Assembly (NCBI RefSeq): GCF_000284035.1
Contig: NC_016887.1
Coordinates: 3,968,001-4,032,000 of the forward strand
Length of the DNA stretch: 64,000 nucleotides
Source: Nocardia cyriacigeorgica GUH-2
GTDB lineage: Bacteria; Actinomycetota; Actinomycetes; Mycobacteriales; Mycobacteriaceae
Direction: 5' to 3'
Part shown: in pieces, positions 28,829 through 36,951 of the stretch
Numbering within the stretch: position 1 is the first letter of the stretch
Layout: each line of letters starts with the position of its first letter
Notes under the pieces: generated by a model
What the model was told of the DNA's origin: nothing
Seen by the model: the letters and a program-made list of their open reading frames with translations, nothing else
Database searches by the model: none
Program-made: the position numbers and the translations under genes

Positions 28829-30402
28829 GCGCCGCGTCACCGGCGCGCTGGCGGACCACCGCACGCCAGATCGCCGTCTTGCAGCGTGGCGGCATGATCG
28901 ATGTGCGCAGGCCCGACGCGCTCGTCCGCAAGGCCGCCACGATGCGCCGGCTGGGGCCGATCGCCGGGGGTATCCACGAGTCGGCGCGCCGCACGCCCGA
29001 CCGGGTCGCGCTGATCGATCGATCCGGTTCCTACACCTATCGCGACCTGGACACCCGGGCCCAGCTCCTGGCGGCGCGCTGGCGTGCGGCCGGGATCAGC
29101 GGCGACGACACGGTGGCGGTCCTCGGCCGCGACAGCGTGCGACTGGTCGCCACGATGGCCGCCACGGCCTGGCTCGGCGCCCGGCTGGTGCTGCTCAATA
29201 CCGGGTTCGGCCGGACCCAGATGCAGGACGTGTGCGCGCGGGAGGGGGTGAGCGCCGTCGTCACCGATCCAGAGCTGCACGAGATGACCGATGACCTGCC
29301 GGCCGAGGTGTGGCGACTGGATGCCGAGGACCCGACCGGCACCTGCCGGCTGGCGCAGCCCCGCAGGCAGGGCGGTTTCGTACTGCTCACCGGCGGGACG
29401 ACGGGCACACCGAAGGGCGCACCGCGACGGGTCGAGTCGCCGCTGGCCGCGGCGCAATTCCTCGATCGGGTGCCCTTGCGGCGCGAGCAGACGATCCTGT
29501 TATGCGCGCCGCTGTTCCACGGCACCGCGCTGTCGCAGTTCATCCTCGCGCTCAATCTCGGCTCGACACTGGTGCTGCACGGTCGCTTCGATGCCGCGCG
29601 GGCGGTGGCGCAGCTGGCCGAACATCGCTGCGACATGGTCGTTCTGGTGCCGACGATGTTGCGCCGGATCCTCGATCTCGGCCCCGAAACGCTGGCCGGC
29701 TACGACACCTCGGCCCTGCGCATCGTGTTCACCGCGGGCGCCGCGCTACCCCCGGCGCTCGGCGATCGCGCGGTCGAGGCCTTCGGCCCGGTGATCTACA
29801 ACTTCTACGGTTGCACCGAAACCGGCACCGCCACCATCGCGACTCCCGAGGATTGGCTCGCCGCGCCCGGCACGGTCGGGCGGGCACCGGTCGGCATCAC
29901 CGTCGCGCTCTACGGCGCCGATGGCCGCCGGGTCACCGAGCCGGGCGCAGTCGGCACCGTCCATGTCGGTAATTCCATTGCCTTCCAGGGCTATTCCGGT
30001 GGCGGCTGCAAGGCGATCCGGGACGGGCTGATGAGTACCGGCGACCTGGGTCATCTGGACGCCGCGGGCCGGCTGTTCATCGACGGACGCGATGACGACA
30101 TGATCGTTTCCGGCGGTGAGAACGTCTTCCCCGGCGAGGTGGAGGATCTGCTCTACAGCCATCCGGAGATCGCCGAGGCCGCGGTCATGGGGGTTCCCGA
30201 CGAGGAGTTCGGTGCCCGTCTGGCGGCGTTCGTGGTGCGCACCGGGCCCGTGGACGAGCCGGGCGTGCAGGAGTTCGTCAAGGCGCATCTGGCGCGCTTC
30301 AAGGCGCCGCGGGATGTGTTCTTCCTCGACGAATTGCCGCGGACGCCGACGGGCAAGATCGACCGCAGGCAGCTGGGCACGCACTATTCGGTCGAGCAGT
30401 GA
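28822..30402 (+). CDS. Fatty acyl-CoA synthetase / AMP-dependent ligase
   Basis: The 526-residue adenylate-forming enzyme has the P-loop LLTGGTTGTPKG, the FYGCTETG motif, the hinge region STGDLGHLDAAGRLFIDGRD, and the C-terminal catalytic Lys in RTPTGKIDRRQL. It likely activates a fatty acid to its CoA ester. It overlaps the upstream secreted lipase by 7 bases and is followed by a strong terminator, so lipase and ligase form a two-gene operon facing the TetR regulator. Confidence 0.92.
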   Translation: MLSAASPARWRTTARQIAVLQRGGMIDVRRPDALVRKAATMRRLGPIAGGIHESARRTPDRVALIDRSGSYTYRDLDTRAQLLAARWRAAGISGDDTVAVLGRDSVRLVATMAATAWLGARLVLLNTGFGRTQMQDVCAREGVSAVVTDPELHEMTDDLPAEVWRLDAEDPTGTCRLAQPRRQGGFVLLTGGTTGTPKGAPRRVESPLAAAQFLDRVPLRREQTILLCAPLFHGTALSQFILALNLGSTLVLHGRFDAARAVAQLAEHRCDMVVLVPTMLRRILDLGPETLAGYDTSALRIVFTAGAALPPALGDRAVEAFGPVIYNFYGCTETGTATIATPEDWLAAPGTVGRAPVGITVALYGADGRRVTEPGAVGTVHVGNSIAFQGYSGGGCKAIRDGLMSTGDLGHLDAAGRLFIDGRDDDMIVSGGENVFPGEVEDLLYSHPEIAEAAVMGVPDEEFGARLAAFVVRTGPVDEPGVQEFVKAHLARFKAPRDVFFLDELPRTPTGKIDRRQLGTHYSVEQ

Positions 30403-30442
30403 GATCCACGCGCCCGCTGGGCTGACCGAGCCCGAACACAAG

Positions 30443-30481
30443 AAAGGGCCCTGACCGGTTGATACTGGTCAGGGCCCTTTT
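30443..30481. terminator. Bidirectional intrinsic terminator
   Basis: AAAGGGCCCTGACC (30443-30456) pairs perfectly with GGTCAGGGCCCTTT (30467-30480) over 14 base pairs with a 10-base loop and A/T ends on both sides. It ends both the acyl-CoA ligase and, on the other strand, tRNA-Val. Confidence 0.92.
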
Positions 30482-30485
30482 CGAG

Positions 30486-30557
30486 TGGTCCCAGCTGGGA
30501 TCGAACCAGCGACCTTCCGCGTGTGAGGCGGACGCTCTCCCGCTGAGCTATGAGACC
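30486..30557 (-). tRNA. tRNA-Val (anticodon CAC)
   Basis: The 72-base minus-strand gene folds as a full cloverleaf: acceptor GGTCTCA/TGGGACC, D-arm AGCTCAGCGGGAGAGC, anticodon loop CTCACAC giving CAC, and T-arm GGTTCGATCCC. The CCA end is not encoded. Confidence 0.95.
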
Positions 30558-30863
30558 ATCATCGGCCGGCGAGCGGCCATCCGGACCGCGCTGCGGGGCA
30601 CCGTCCGAACGAGTAGGAACCTTAACACGCAGCCCCCGCCGACTACCAAATCGCCCCTCCCGGGCAGTCGTTCACACCCGGCCGGGACATGCGGGAGGCG
30701 GTTGAGCCGACATCCGGCGCGGGCGATCCGGCGGTGCCGGCGCAACTTCGGCTCCGCCGGCGCACCCAGTGGCCCACGATCCGTACCCGATGAACACTCA
30801 CCACCGAACCAGCACTGGAACTACCCGCGTGTAATTCGATTTCGGGCCCTCCTACCAGCGGAT
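30558..30863. other. Intergenic region between tRNA genes
   Basis: About 300 bases between tRNA-Val(CAC) and the promoter of the plus-strand tRNA cluster. I see no gene with a recognisable family or ribosome-binding site. It should hold the tRNA-Val promoter; no integrase remnant is visible. Confidence 0.5.
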
Positions 30864-30893
30864 TTGTAGGTTGCGCCGAACGTCGGCTAATGT
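30864..30893 (+). promoter_or_regulatory. Promoter of the tRNA Gly-Cys-Val cluster
   Basis: TTGTAG (30864-30869) and TAATGT (30888-30893) are spaced by 18 bases and lie about 50 bases upstream of tRNA-Gly, fitting a housekeeping sigma promoter. Confidence 0.45.
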
Positions 30894-30941
30894 TCTGTCT
30901 CGCACCACGGAGGCGAACAACCCGCCACCGGGAGGCGAAAT

Positions 30942-31014
30942 GCGGATGTAGCGCAGCTGGTAGCGCATCACCTTGCCAAGGTGAGGGTCGCGGGTTCGAA
31001 TCCCGTCATCCGCT
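30942..31014 (+). tRNA. tRNA-Gly (anticodon GCC)
   Basis: The 73-base cloverleaf has acceptor GCGGATG/CATCCGC, D-arm GCGCAGCTGGTAGCGC, anticodon loop TTGCCAA with GCC, and T-arm GGGTTCGAATCCC. CCA is not encoded. Confidence 0.95.
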
Positions 31015-31060
31015 CGAGAGGTAGGGCCAGGCAATAATTATTCGCCGTCCCCCTTTGCGC

Positions 31061-31131
31061 GGTGGAGTGGCCGAGTGGTGAGGCAACGGCCTGCAAAGCC
31101 GTGCACACGGGTTCGATTCCCGTCTCCACCT
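31061..31131 (+). tRNA. tRNA-Cys (anticodon GCA)
   Basis: The 71-base cloverleaf has acceptor GGTGGAG/CTCCACC, anticodon loop CTGCAAA with GCA, and T-arm CGGGTTCGATTCCCG. It follows tRNA-Gly by 46 bases and is followed by tRNA-Val after one base. Confidence 0.95.
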
Positions 31132-31132
31132 C

Positions 31133-31207
31133 GCGCGATTAGCTCAGCGGGAGAGCGCTTCCCTGACACGGAAGAGGTCACTGGTTCAATCCCAGTATCG
31201 CGCACCA
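31133..31207 (+). tRNA. tRNA-Val (anticodon GAC), CCA encoded
   Basis: The cloverleaf has acceptor GCGCGAT/ATCGCGC, anticodon loop CTGACAC with GAC, and T-arm CTGGTTCAATCCCAG. Unlike its neighbours its 3' CCA is encoded (31205-31207). From memory, the phiRv2 prophage of M. tuberculosis integrates at a tRNA-Val, so this is a plausible attachment site, but no prophage is present here. Confidence 0.95.
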
Positions 31208-31211
31208 TCAT

Positions 31212-31239
31212 GAAAGCCCCGGCTTCGGCCGGGGCTTTC
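31212..31239 (+). terminator. Terminator of the tRNA cluster
   Basis: GAAAGCCCCGGC (31212-31223) and GCCGGGGCTTTC (31228-31239) form a perfect 12-base-pair stem with a TTCG tetraloop, followed by GTGTTT. Confidence 0.9.
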
Positions 31240-31378
31240 GTGTTTCCCAGCGGTACCCGGCTCGAGGGCCGACCGCGCCGGTCGCAGCAGCCGGAACCCG
31301 TCGGTGCCCACCGCTAGGCTGACGCCGACAACGGCGCAGCGACCGGACACCACCGGTCCCCAGCAGAAAGTCATACGG

Positions 31379-32602
31379 GTGGCGACAGATCGGGTTCGGG
31401 AGCACGACAGCGCGGATACCGCCGACGATATGGTCGACGACCTCGCCGAACACCTCGGCTTCGCACTCGACGACATGGACGAACGGCTCACCCGGCTGGT
31501 CGACGACTACGCGCTGGACCGGCCGCGAGCAGCGGAAATCCTGCGGCTACGCCTCGGCCTCGGCGACCGCGGCCCGCAAACGCTCACCAGGATCGCGGCC
31601 GGCTTCGACTTCTCCCGCGACCGCATCCGGCAGCTGCACACCAAAGCCGCCGGTGAACTCCTACGGCAAGCCAAGCTTGCCGGCGCCCTGCCCGCCGCCG
31701 AATTCGCGGCCCGCTACCCCACCACCGCCAAGGACCAGCAGCTCGTGCGGGCGCTGCTGACCGAAACCTACGTCACCGCCACCGATCTCGTCGCCAACGA
31801 ACTCTCCTACCTGAAACTGCGACTGGCCGGGCACGACGCGGCCGACGCCCGACGGATCTCCGGATTCGTCACCCAGCGCCTGGCCGCCTGGCGCAAGAAG
31901 ACCAACCACCGGCTGGCCAGACTGCACGACGGCGCACCGTTCCCCGTCGGCCACGACAACGCCTGGCTCGACCGCGTCGAATGGCCCACCGGCTCCACCT
32001 TCCCCACACCCCTGCCCACCGACTCCGCGCGCACGCTCGACGGCGACGACGACGGACGAGGCCGCTTCTACCTGGACAAGGTGGGTCGCGACGTCGGCTT
32101 CGACTCCGGACTCGAAGCGCGGCTGCTGGGCATTCTCAACGCCGACGAGCGGATCAGCACCTTCCAGGAGAATCCCGACGCCGTGCTCTACCAGGTGGAC
32201 GGCGAGCAGGACGTGCACTTCCCCACCGCGGCGACCCAGCTGGCCGACGGGCGCATCGCGCTGATCGAGGTACAACCGCTGGGCCGCATCGCCTTCCGCG
32301 ACTACCGCGCCCGCGCGGCCGCCGCCCGCGCCTACGCACACGACAACGGCTGGGGCCTGCTGGTGTGGACCGGATCGACGATCGGAGTACCCGAACTGGC
32401 CACACGCCACATCGACCCCACCGTGGAAACACCCCTGTGCGAACTGGTGGACCAGGGCCAGGCGAGCTGGCCCGCGCTACGGCAGCTACGCGCCGATACC
32501 GGCCTCGAACCACTGGATCTGGCCGCCGCGGTGCTGCGACATGACTGGTCGTGGGATCGCGGCAGCTACCGGATCAGCGCATCACCAGTGTCGCCGTCAT
32601 GA
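31379..32602 (+). CDS. Unknown: sigma-region-4-like HTH plus TnsA/PD-(D/E)XK-like domain
   Basis: This 407-residue protein has no family I can name. Residues about 55-97 resemble sigma factor region 4 (TLTRIAAGFDFSRDRIRQLH, like the TLEEIG...TRERVRQIE helix-turn-helix). Residues about 240-345 resemble a TnsA-type nuclease fold: SGLEARLLGIL, VHFPTAATQLADGR, then ALIEVQPLG. The usual Asp after the FP is Thr and the usual Lys of ExK is Gln, so it may not cut DNA. The GTG start follows a TAGGCT hexamer by about 59 bases; a GTG at 31304 is possible. It lies just after tRNA-Val and overlaps the next gene tail to tail. Confidence 0.65.
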   Translation: MATDRVREHDSADTADDMVDDLAEHLGFALDDMDERLTRLVDDYALDRPRAAEILRLRLGLGDRGPQTLTRIAAGFDFSRDRIRQLHTKAAGELLRQAKLAGALPAAEFAARYPTTAKDQQLVRALLTETYVTATDLVANELSYLKLRLAGHDAADARRISGFVTQRLAAWRKKTNHRLARLHDGAPFPVGHDNAWLDRVEWPTGSTFPTPLPTDSARTLDGDDDGRGRFYLDKVGRDVGFDSGLEARLLGILNADERISTFQENPDAVLYQVDGEQDVHFPTAATQLADGRIALIEVQPLGRIAFRDYRARAAAARAYAHDNGWGLLVWTGSTIGVPELATRHIDPTVETPLCELVDQGQASWPALRQLRADTGLEPLDLAAAVLRHDWSWDRGSYRISASPVSPS

Positions 32603-33542
32603 ACGTCACCAGCAGCATCATCGAGAAGATGGTGATCAGCTGCCAGTGGTTGATGGTCTGATGCAGCCGGGCGATCGCCGCGCGCAGCGCCCGTTCGGAC
32701 CGCTGCTGGTCGATCAGCTTGCGCTGGGCCTCGGCCACCGCGTCGGCGTGCTTTTGCACGGTGTGTTCCGAGCGCTCCATCCGGTGAGAGAGCTTGGCGA
32801 TCTGTTTGGTCTTGTCGCGCAGCGATTTCCGTGACATCGCCAGCGCGGTGCGCTGGTTCACCAGTTCCTGACGCTGACGGGCGATCATCATCGCCTGCGT
32901 CTTGGTGTGCTGCTCCCAATCGGTCACCGGTGCCCATCCCTTCCTCAACTCGTCGCGGTAACCCCACGCGACCTCACCTTCCACCCACTGACGCAGGAAC
33001 TCGCGCAACTCGTAGGGCTGCTGCCGCGGGACCACCACACCATCGGGACCGAGCTCCAGCAGCCCCGAGACGGTGCGATAGTCGCAGGAGTTGGGTTCGA
33101 GGTCCTCGATGCCGAGCGCGGGCAGCTGCGCCACCCAGAAACCGGGCGCGCACAACCACAGCACCCCGGTGAACCCGATGGCGCGCAACCGATCCGTATG
33201 TGCCTGGGCCAGTTCCTGAGTGAGGGGTCCGGTGCGCACCTCGATCGCGTAGCGGCTGTCACCTTTACGCCAGTAGACGTCTACGGTCACCGAGCCGATC
33301 CGGCGGTCCACCACGGCCTCGTCGGCCCCGAACGCGAGCATCCGGGCGGCCAGCCAGAACTTCAGTCGCTGGACATCCCACTGCGCGGCGGCGCACCGCG
33401 CGCACCCGCACCCGTAACCGGCCGGTGACTCCCTGGCCTGACGCGTTTTGCCTGGTCCGTCCGATATCCCCAACTCGGCAAGGATTGCCCGGCGCCCGCA
33501 CGCGTTGTCTGTCCGCTGCTTCGTCTGCACGCGACCACCCAC
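32574..33542 (-). CDS. Unknown: CoiA-like nuclease-fold protein with coiled coil and C-terminal membrane anchor
   Basis: The product is up to 322 residues (a GTG at 33530 is equally possible). It has a three-Cys cluster YGCGCARC at 43-50, then WDVQRLKFWLA and a PD-(D/E)XK-like core, VTVDVYW with Asp88 and YAIEVR with Glu101, followed by HTDRLRAIGFTGVLWL. This order matches the CoiA nuclease domain, with Arg where Lys or Gln is usual. A long charged coiled coil (about 215-290) and a hydrophobic tail (LITIFSMMLLVTFMTATLVM) suggest anchoring in the membrane. Its last 29 bases overlap the converging HTH gene. Function is unknown. Confidence 0.65.
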   Translation of the reverse strand: MGGRVQTKQRTDNACGRRAILAELGISDGPGKTRQARESPAGYGCGCARCAAAQWDVQRLKFWLAARMLAFGADEAVVDRRIGSVTVDVYWRKGDSRYAIEVRTGPLTQELAQAHTDRLRAIGFTGVLWLCAPGFWVAQLPALGIEDLEPNSCDYRTVSGLLELGPDGVVVPRQQPYELREFLRQWVEGEVAWGYRDELRKGWAPVTDWEQHTKTQAMMIARQRQELVNQRTALAMSRKSLRDKTKQIAKLSHRMERSEHTVQKHADAVAEAQRKLIDQQRSERALRAAIARLHQTINHWQLITIFSMMLLVTFMTATLVMR

Positions 33543-33635
33543 CTAACCCATCCCATAGCGACCTGCCCGGCACAGACCGGCACTTTCCAGGGTGCGGCAA
33601 CCGGCCGGTCCCCGCCACCCTTTCACCGTGAGGCG

Positions 33636-34595
33636 TTATCCAGATGCGACTCGCCCGCGACGGCTCTGCCGCCGCGATGTGATGTCGGCGGCGACCGTGT
33701 CGGCGGCCGCGGCTGCTCCGTCGGTGAGGATCGTGCGGATCAGCCCGCGTAACCATAGATGGCCGCTGTCGGCGGTGTTACGCGGATGCCATGCCATGCC
33801 CACCGAGATACCGGGTAGTGGCAGCGGAATGTCGAAGGCGCACAGCCCCAATGGCGCCAGCAGCGCCGCGGAGAGGCGGGCCGGCGCCGGGCAGACCAGC
33901 GCACCCGCGCGCACCGCGAGCAGGCCCGTCATCAGATCCGGGACGGTGGCGACGACGCGGCGGGTGCGACCGTGCAGGGCCAGCCGATCGTCGATCGGAC
34001 CGCGGGCGCGACCGACCCGGGAGATGCTCAGATGCGCGGCACCGGCGTAGGCGGCGACGGTGACCTTGTCGGTGATCAGCGGGTGCTCCGGGGCCGCCAC
34101 TCCGATCCAGCGGTCGAGCAGGATGTGCTGGACGACGGTCTCCGGATCGGTGTGCTCGATGACGCCGACCTCCACGTCCACCCGGCCCTCACGCAGCGCG
34201 CCCGCACCGTCGGCCGTGTCCGGCAGGAAGTGCAGCGTGACACCGGGCGCCTCGGCGCGCACGGCGGCCAGCAGCGGTGCGGACAGTTCGGCGAGTACGC
34301 CGTCGCCGGCGCGGATGCTGAACCCGCGCTTGAGCGTTGCCGGATCGAGAGCGGCGCGCGGGGTGAGCAGGCTGCGGCCTTGGTCGACGAGGCGGCTGAC
34401 CTCATGGCGCAGTTCCAGCGCACGCGGGGTCGGCACCAGGTTGCGGCCGGCCCGCACCAGCAGCGGATCGCCGAGCACGCGGCGCAGGCGCGCGAGCGTG
34501 CGGCTCATCGCGGGGGCCGAGGTGTGCAGCCGTTCGGCGGCCAGCGTGACGCTGTTGGTCTCCAGCAACGCGTCCAGCGCGACCAGCAGGTTCAT
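33636..34595 (-). CDS. LysR-family transcriptional regulator
   Basis: The 319-residue protein has the LysR N-terminal HTH (MNLLVALDALLETNSVTLAAERLHTS split by helix turns) and a periplasmic-binding-like effector domain. The ATG has GGAG about 9 bases upstream. It lies downstream of the flavin monooxygenase on the same strand, separated by 89 bases that hold two nested inverted repeats. It may regulate the monooxygenase or itself; the effector is unknown. Confidence 0.9.
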   Translation of the reverse strand: MNLLVALDALLETNSVTLAAERLHTSAPAMSRTLARLRRVLGDPLLVRAGRNLVPTPRALELRHEVSRLVDQGRSLLTPRAALDPATLKRGFSIRAGDGVLAELSAPLLAAVRAEAPGVTLHFLPDTADGAGALREGRVDVEVGVIEHTDPETVVQHILLDRWIGVAAPEHPLITDKVTVAAYAGAAHLSISRVGRARGPIDDRLALHGRTRRVVATVPDLMTGLLAVRAGALVCPAPARLSAALLAPLGLCAFDIPLPLPGISVGMAWHPRNTADSGHLWLRGLIRTILTDGAAAAADTVAADITSRRQSRRGRVASG

Positions 34596-34612
34596 ATCCA
34601 GCGACTCCACCG

Positions 34613-34669
34613 GCGGATTATCGCCAGCGCAACGAGCCGGCGGCAAACTTGCCGCGCCGGGTAATCCGC
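34613..34669. promoter_or_regulatory. Nested inverted repeats upstream of the LysR gene
   Basis: GCGGATTA (34613-34620) is mirrored by TAATCCGC (34662-34669). Between them lies GCGGCAA-AC-TTGCCGC (34640-34655), a perfect palindrome with 7-base arms. The layout suits a LysR-type operator. The inner palindrome alone could also act as a terminator for the monooxygenase gene. Confidence 0.5.
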
Positions 34670-34684
34670 AGCCCAGGCGGGCCT

Positions 34685-36217
34685 TCAGGAGTCGCCGGCG
34701 TAGGCGTCCTCGGTGACCGGCGCACTCTGCTGCGGCATCGAGGCACCGGAGGATCGGCGGTTGCCGAGCACCTGATAGGCCGCCGGGCGGATGGGCCGGA
34801 CCCATTGCGCCGCACGCGCGCCACGGGGCAGCTTCACCCCCATATCGGCAAGCATGTCGTCGAGGTTCTGGATGGCGAACGGTTCGATGACGGTGCCGTG
34901 CGCGTGCCTGCCCCCGGTGCGCTCCTCCAGCCAGGCCAGCCTGCGGTCGGTGTGTTCGGCCATGGCCTCGGCGCTGGGCAGTCGCAGATCGCCGGTCAGC
35001 AGCGCGGCGGTCCAGTGCGCGCCGACCTCGGCGCCCAGTGCGCTGATCAGCGAGGAGTTGTAGCCGGCGAAGCTCAGGTGTGGTACGCCGAGCGGCAGGA
35101 TGTGCCGGTAGAGGCGGAAGTTGCCGTTGTCGTCGGTCAGCTGGCGCTGGATGTAGGGGGTCAGGAACGGCACCCGCTGCTGGAAGCCGGTCGCGCACAC
35201 GACGATATCGGCGGGGATCCGGCTGCCGTCGGACAGGATCGCCGTCGGGCCGGCCGGACCGGCGTGCAGTTCGGCGATGGTCGTCTCCCGCCGGACGGTG
35301 ATACGGCCCTCGGCGACCTGCTCGAAAAAGCCCTCGGTGGCCACACTCACCGACTGGTCGGCGATCTCCTCGATCCGGCCCTGCGGCATCAACCCCAGCT
35401 CATCGAGGCGCAGGCGCTTGGCGGCCAGGGCCTGCACCAGGTCCAGGTTGCTCTCGCGGAACGACCGGGCCGGGCCGTGCAGGAAACGTTCGAAGCGGCC
35501 TGGTTCCTGGTGCCGGAAGTGAGCCTCGCCCGTCCTGGTCAGCAGCAGCCGTTCGGCGTCGATGCCCTTGGCGAGTTTGCGCGGCAGCTTCCAGTTCACC
35601 CGGCGGGCCAGCACGGTGGTGGAGGCGGCGACATGGCTGACGGCCTCGGCCAGATCGCAGGCCGAGCGGCCATAGCCCACGATGACGACGTTCTGGTCGC
35701 GCACCGCCGCCACGTCGACGAACTGCGAAGCGTGCCCGAGCGCCCCGCCACCGGCCTGGTAGGCGTCCTCACCGCGGAAGTACGGCATGGCAGGCTCACT
35801 GAACACACCGTTGGCGATCACCAGGTGATCGAAGGAGGTGCGGTGGATGCCGTCGCCCTCGCGAATTTCGAGCAGCCAGCCGCCGTCCACCGGATCGGCG
35901 GCCACGACCTCGGTGCCCAGCCGCAATGCGCTCTCGAAGCCGAACCGGCGCACATATCCGGCCAGGTACTCCTGCATCTGCTGCCCGTCGGGCACCCGCG
36001 GCCACTCGGCAGGCATCGGATGGTCGGAGAAGTGATAGGTGTGCTTGCTCGTCTGCGCACGCAGGCCCGGATAACGCCTGGTGGCGCTCCATACCCCACC
36101 GACGTCGGGGGTGCGGTCGAACACCTCGACCGAAAAGCCCGCCCGACTCAGCACTTTGGCGCAGGCCAGACCTGCGATACCCGCACCGACGATTCCGATA
36201 CGGTTCCCGCTCCTCAT
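34685..36217 (-). CDS. Flavin-containing monooxygenase-like oxidoreductase
   Basis: The 510-residue protein has an N-terminal FAD motif (IGIVGAGIAGLACAKVL), VGGVW, a second dinucleotide motif for NADPH (VVIVGYGRSACDLAEA) and the ATG-containing segment VVCATGFQQ typical of class B flavin monooxygenases. Members insert oxygen at ketones, amines or sulfides. The FMO fingerprint is only loosely kept (GGGALGHASQF), so the substrate class cannot be assigned. A LysR regulator gene follows on the same strand. Confidence 0.87.
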   Translation of the reverse strand: MRSGNRIGIVGAGIAGLACAKVLSRAGFSVEVFDRTPDVGGVWSATRRYPGLRAQTSKHTYHFSDHPMPAEWPRVPDGQQMQEYLAGYVRRFGFESALRLGTEVVAADPVDGGWLLEIREGDGIHRTSFDHLVIANGVFSEPAMPYFRGEDAYQAGGGALGHASQFVDVAAVRDQNVVIVGYGRSACDLAEAVSHVAASTTVLARRVNWKLPRKLAKGIDAERLLLTRTGEAHFRHQEPGRFERFLHGPARSFRESNLDLVQALAAKRLRLDELGLMPQGRIEEIADQSVSVATEGFFEQVAEGRITVRRETTIAELHAGPAGPTAILSDGSRIPADIVVCATGFQQRVPFLTPYIQRQLTDDNGNFRLYRHILPLGVPHLSFAGYNSSLISALGAEVGAHWTAALLTGDLRLPSAEAMAEHTDRRLAWLEERTGGRHAHGTVIEPFAIQNLDDMLADMGVKLPRGARAAQWVRPIRPAAYQVLGNRRSSGASMPQQSAPVTEDAYAGDS

Positions 36218-36399
36218 GCGCAGGAGACTACGTCGCCGCGGCCCGCCGGCAAAGTGGAGCCCCGGTCACGGCGCTCCCGGGGCGGGCCCGGGACGGTGGT
36301 GGCGGGCGGTCTCAGGCATAGCAAGGCGGTTGCCGATGTCCGGCACGGCACACCCGGCAAACCTCGGGCACCGCGCGCGGTTCGTGCTGTACTGGACGT

Positions 36400-36939
36400 A
36401 TGAGCAACACCCCAGTCATCGTGGACCGGGCCGGTTTATGGGATGCCGAGGCGCTCAGCGACGTCGCCGCGGCGACCTTCCCGCTGGCGTGCCCGCCCGG
36501 CGCGACCGCCGACGACATCGAGATCTTCATCTCCGAGGTGCTCTCGGGCGAACGATTCGGCGAATACCTGTCCGATCCGGCGCGCACGGTGCTCAAGGCG
36601 GTGGCCGGCGGCGAGATCGTCGGTTACGCGATGCTCGTCGGTGGTGAACCCGCCGATCCGGAGGTCGCGGCGGCGGTCGATGTGCGGCCGGTGGTCGAGA
36701 TCAGCAAGATGTATGTGCTGCCCGGCCACCACGGGACTGGCGTGTCCACGGCACTGATGGTGGCAGCGCTCGACCGCGCCCGCGAGGACGGTTACGCGGG
36801 TGTGTGGCTCGGGGTGAATCAGGAAAACGCCCGCGCGCAACGCTTCTACGCCAAGCACGGCTTCGACACGGTCGGCACCAAGACCTTCACCGTCGGCAAT
36901 CAGGTCCACCACGACTACGTGATGCAGCTGGTGTTCTGA
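36400..36939 (+). CDS. GNAT-family N-acetyltransferase
   Basis: The 179-residue protein has the GNAT core: EISKMYVLPGHHGTGVSTALM for acetyl-CoA binding and GVWLGVNQENARAQRFYAKHGF in the C-terminal strand. It likely transfers acetyl from acetyl-CoA to an amine; the acceptor is unknown. It is divergent from the monooxygenase across about 180 bases and converges on the phosphatase gene. Confidence 0.9.
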   Translation: MSNTPVIVDRAGLWDAEALSDVAAATFPLACPPGATADDIEIFISEVLSGERFGEYLSDPARTVLKAVAGGEIVGYAMLVGGEPADPEVAAAVDVRPVVEISKMYVLPGHHGTGVSTALMVAALDRAREDGYAGVWLGVNQENARAQRFYAKHGFDTVGTKTFTVGNQVHHDYVMQLVF

Positions 36940-36951
36940 GCCGGGGCTCAG
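36936..36951. terminator. Short hairpin holding both convergent stop codons
   Basis: CTGAGCC-GG-GGCTCAG is a perfect 7-base-pair inverted repeat. It includes the stop of the GNAT gene (36937-36939) and the stop of the phosphatase gene (36948-36950). A role in termination is possible but the stem is short. Confidence 0.4.

Noticed and set aside
30486-33542. Prophage or integrated island at the tRNA cluster
   Set aside because: No integrase, no direct repeat of a tRNA 3' end, and no phage structural genes were seen.
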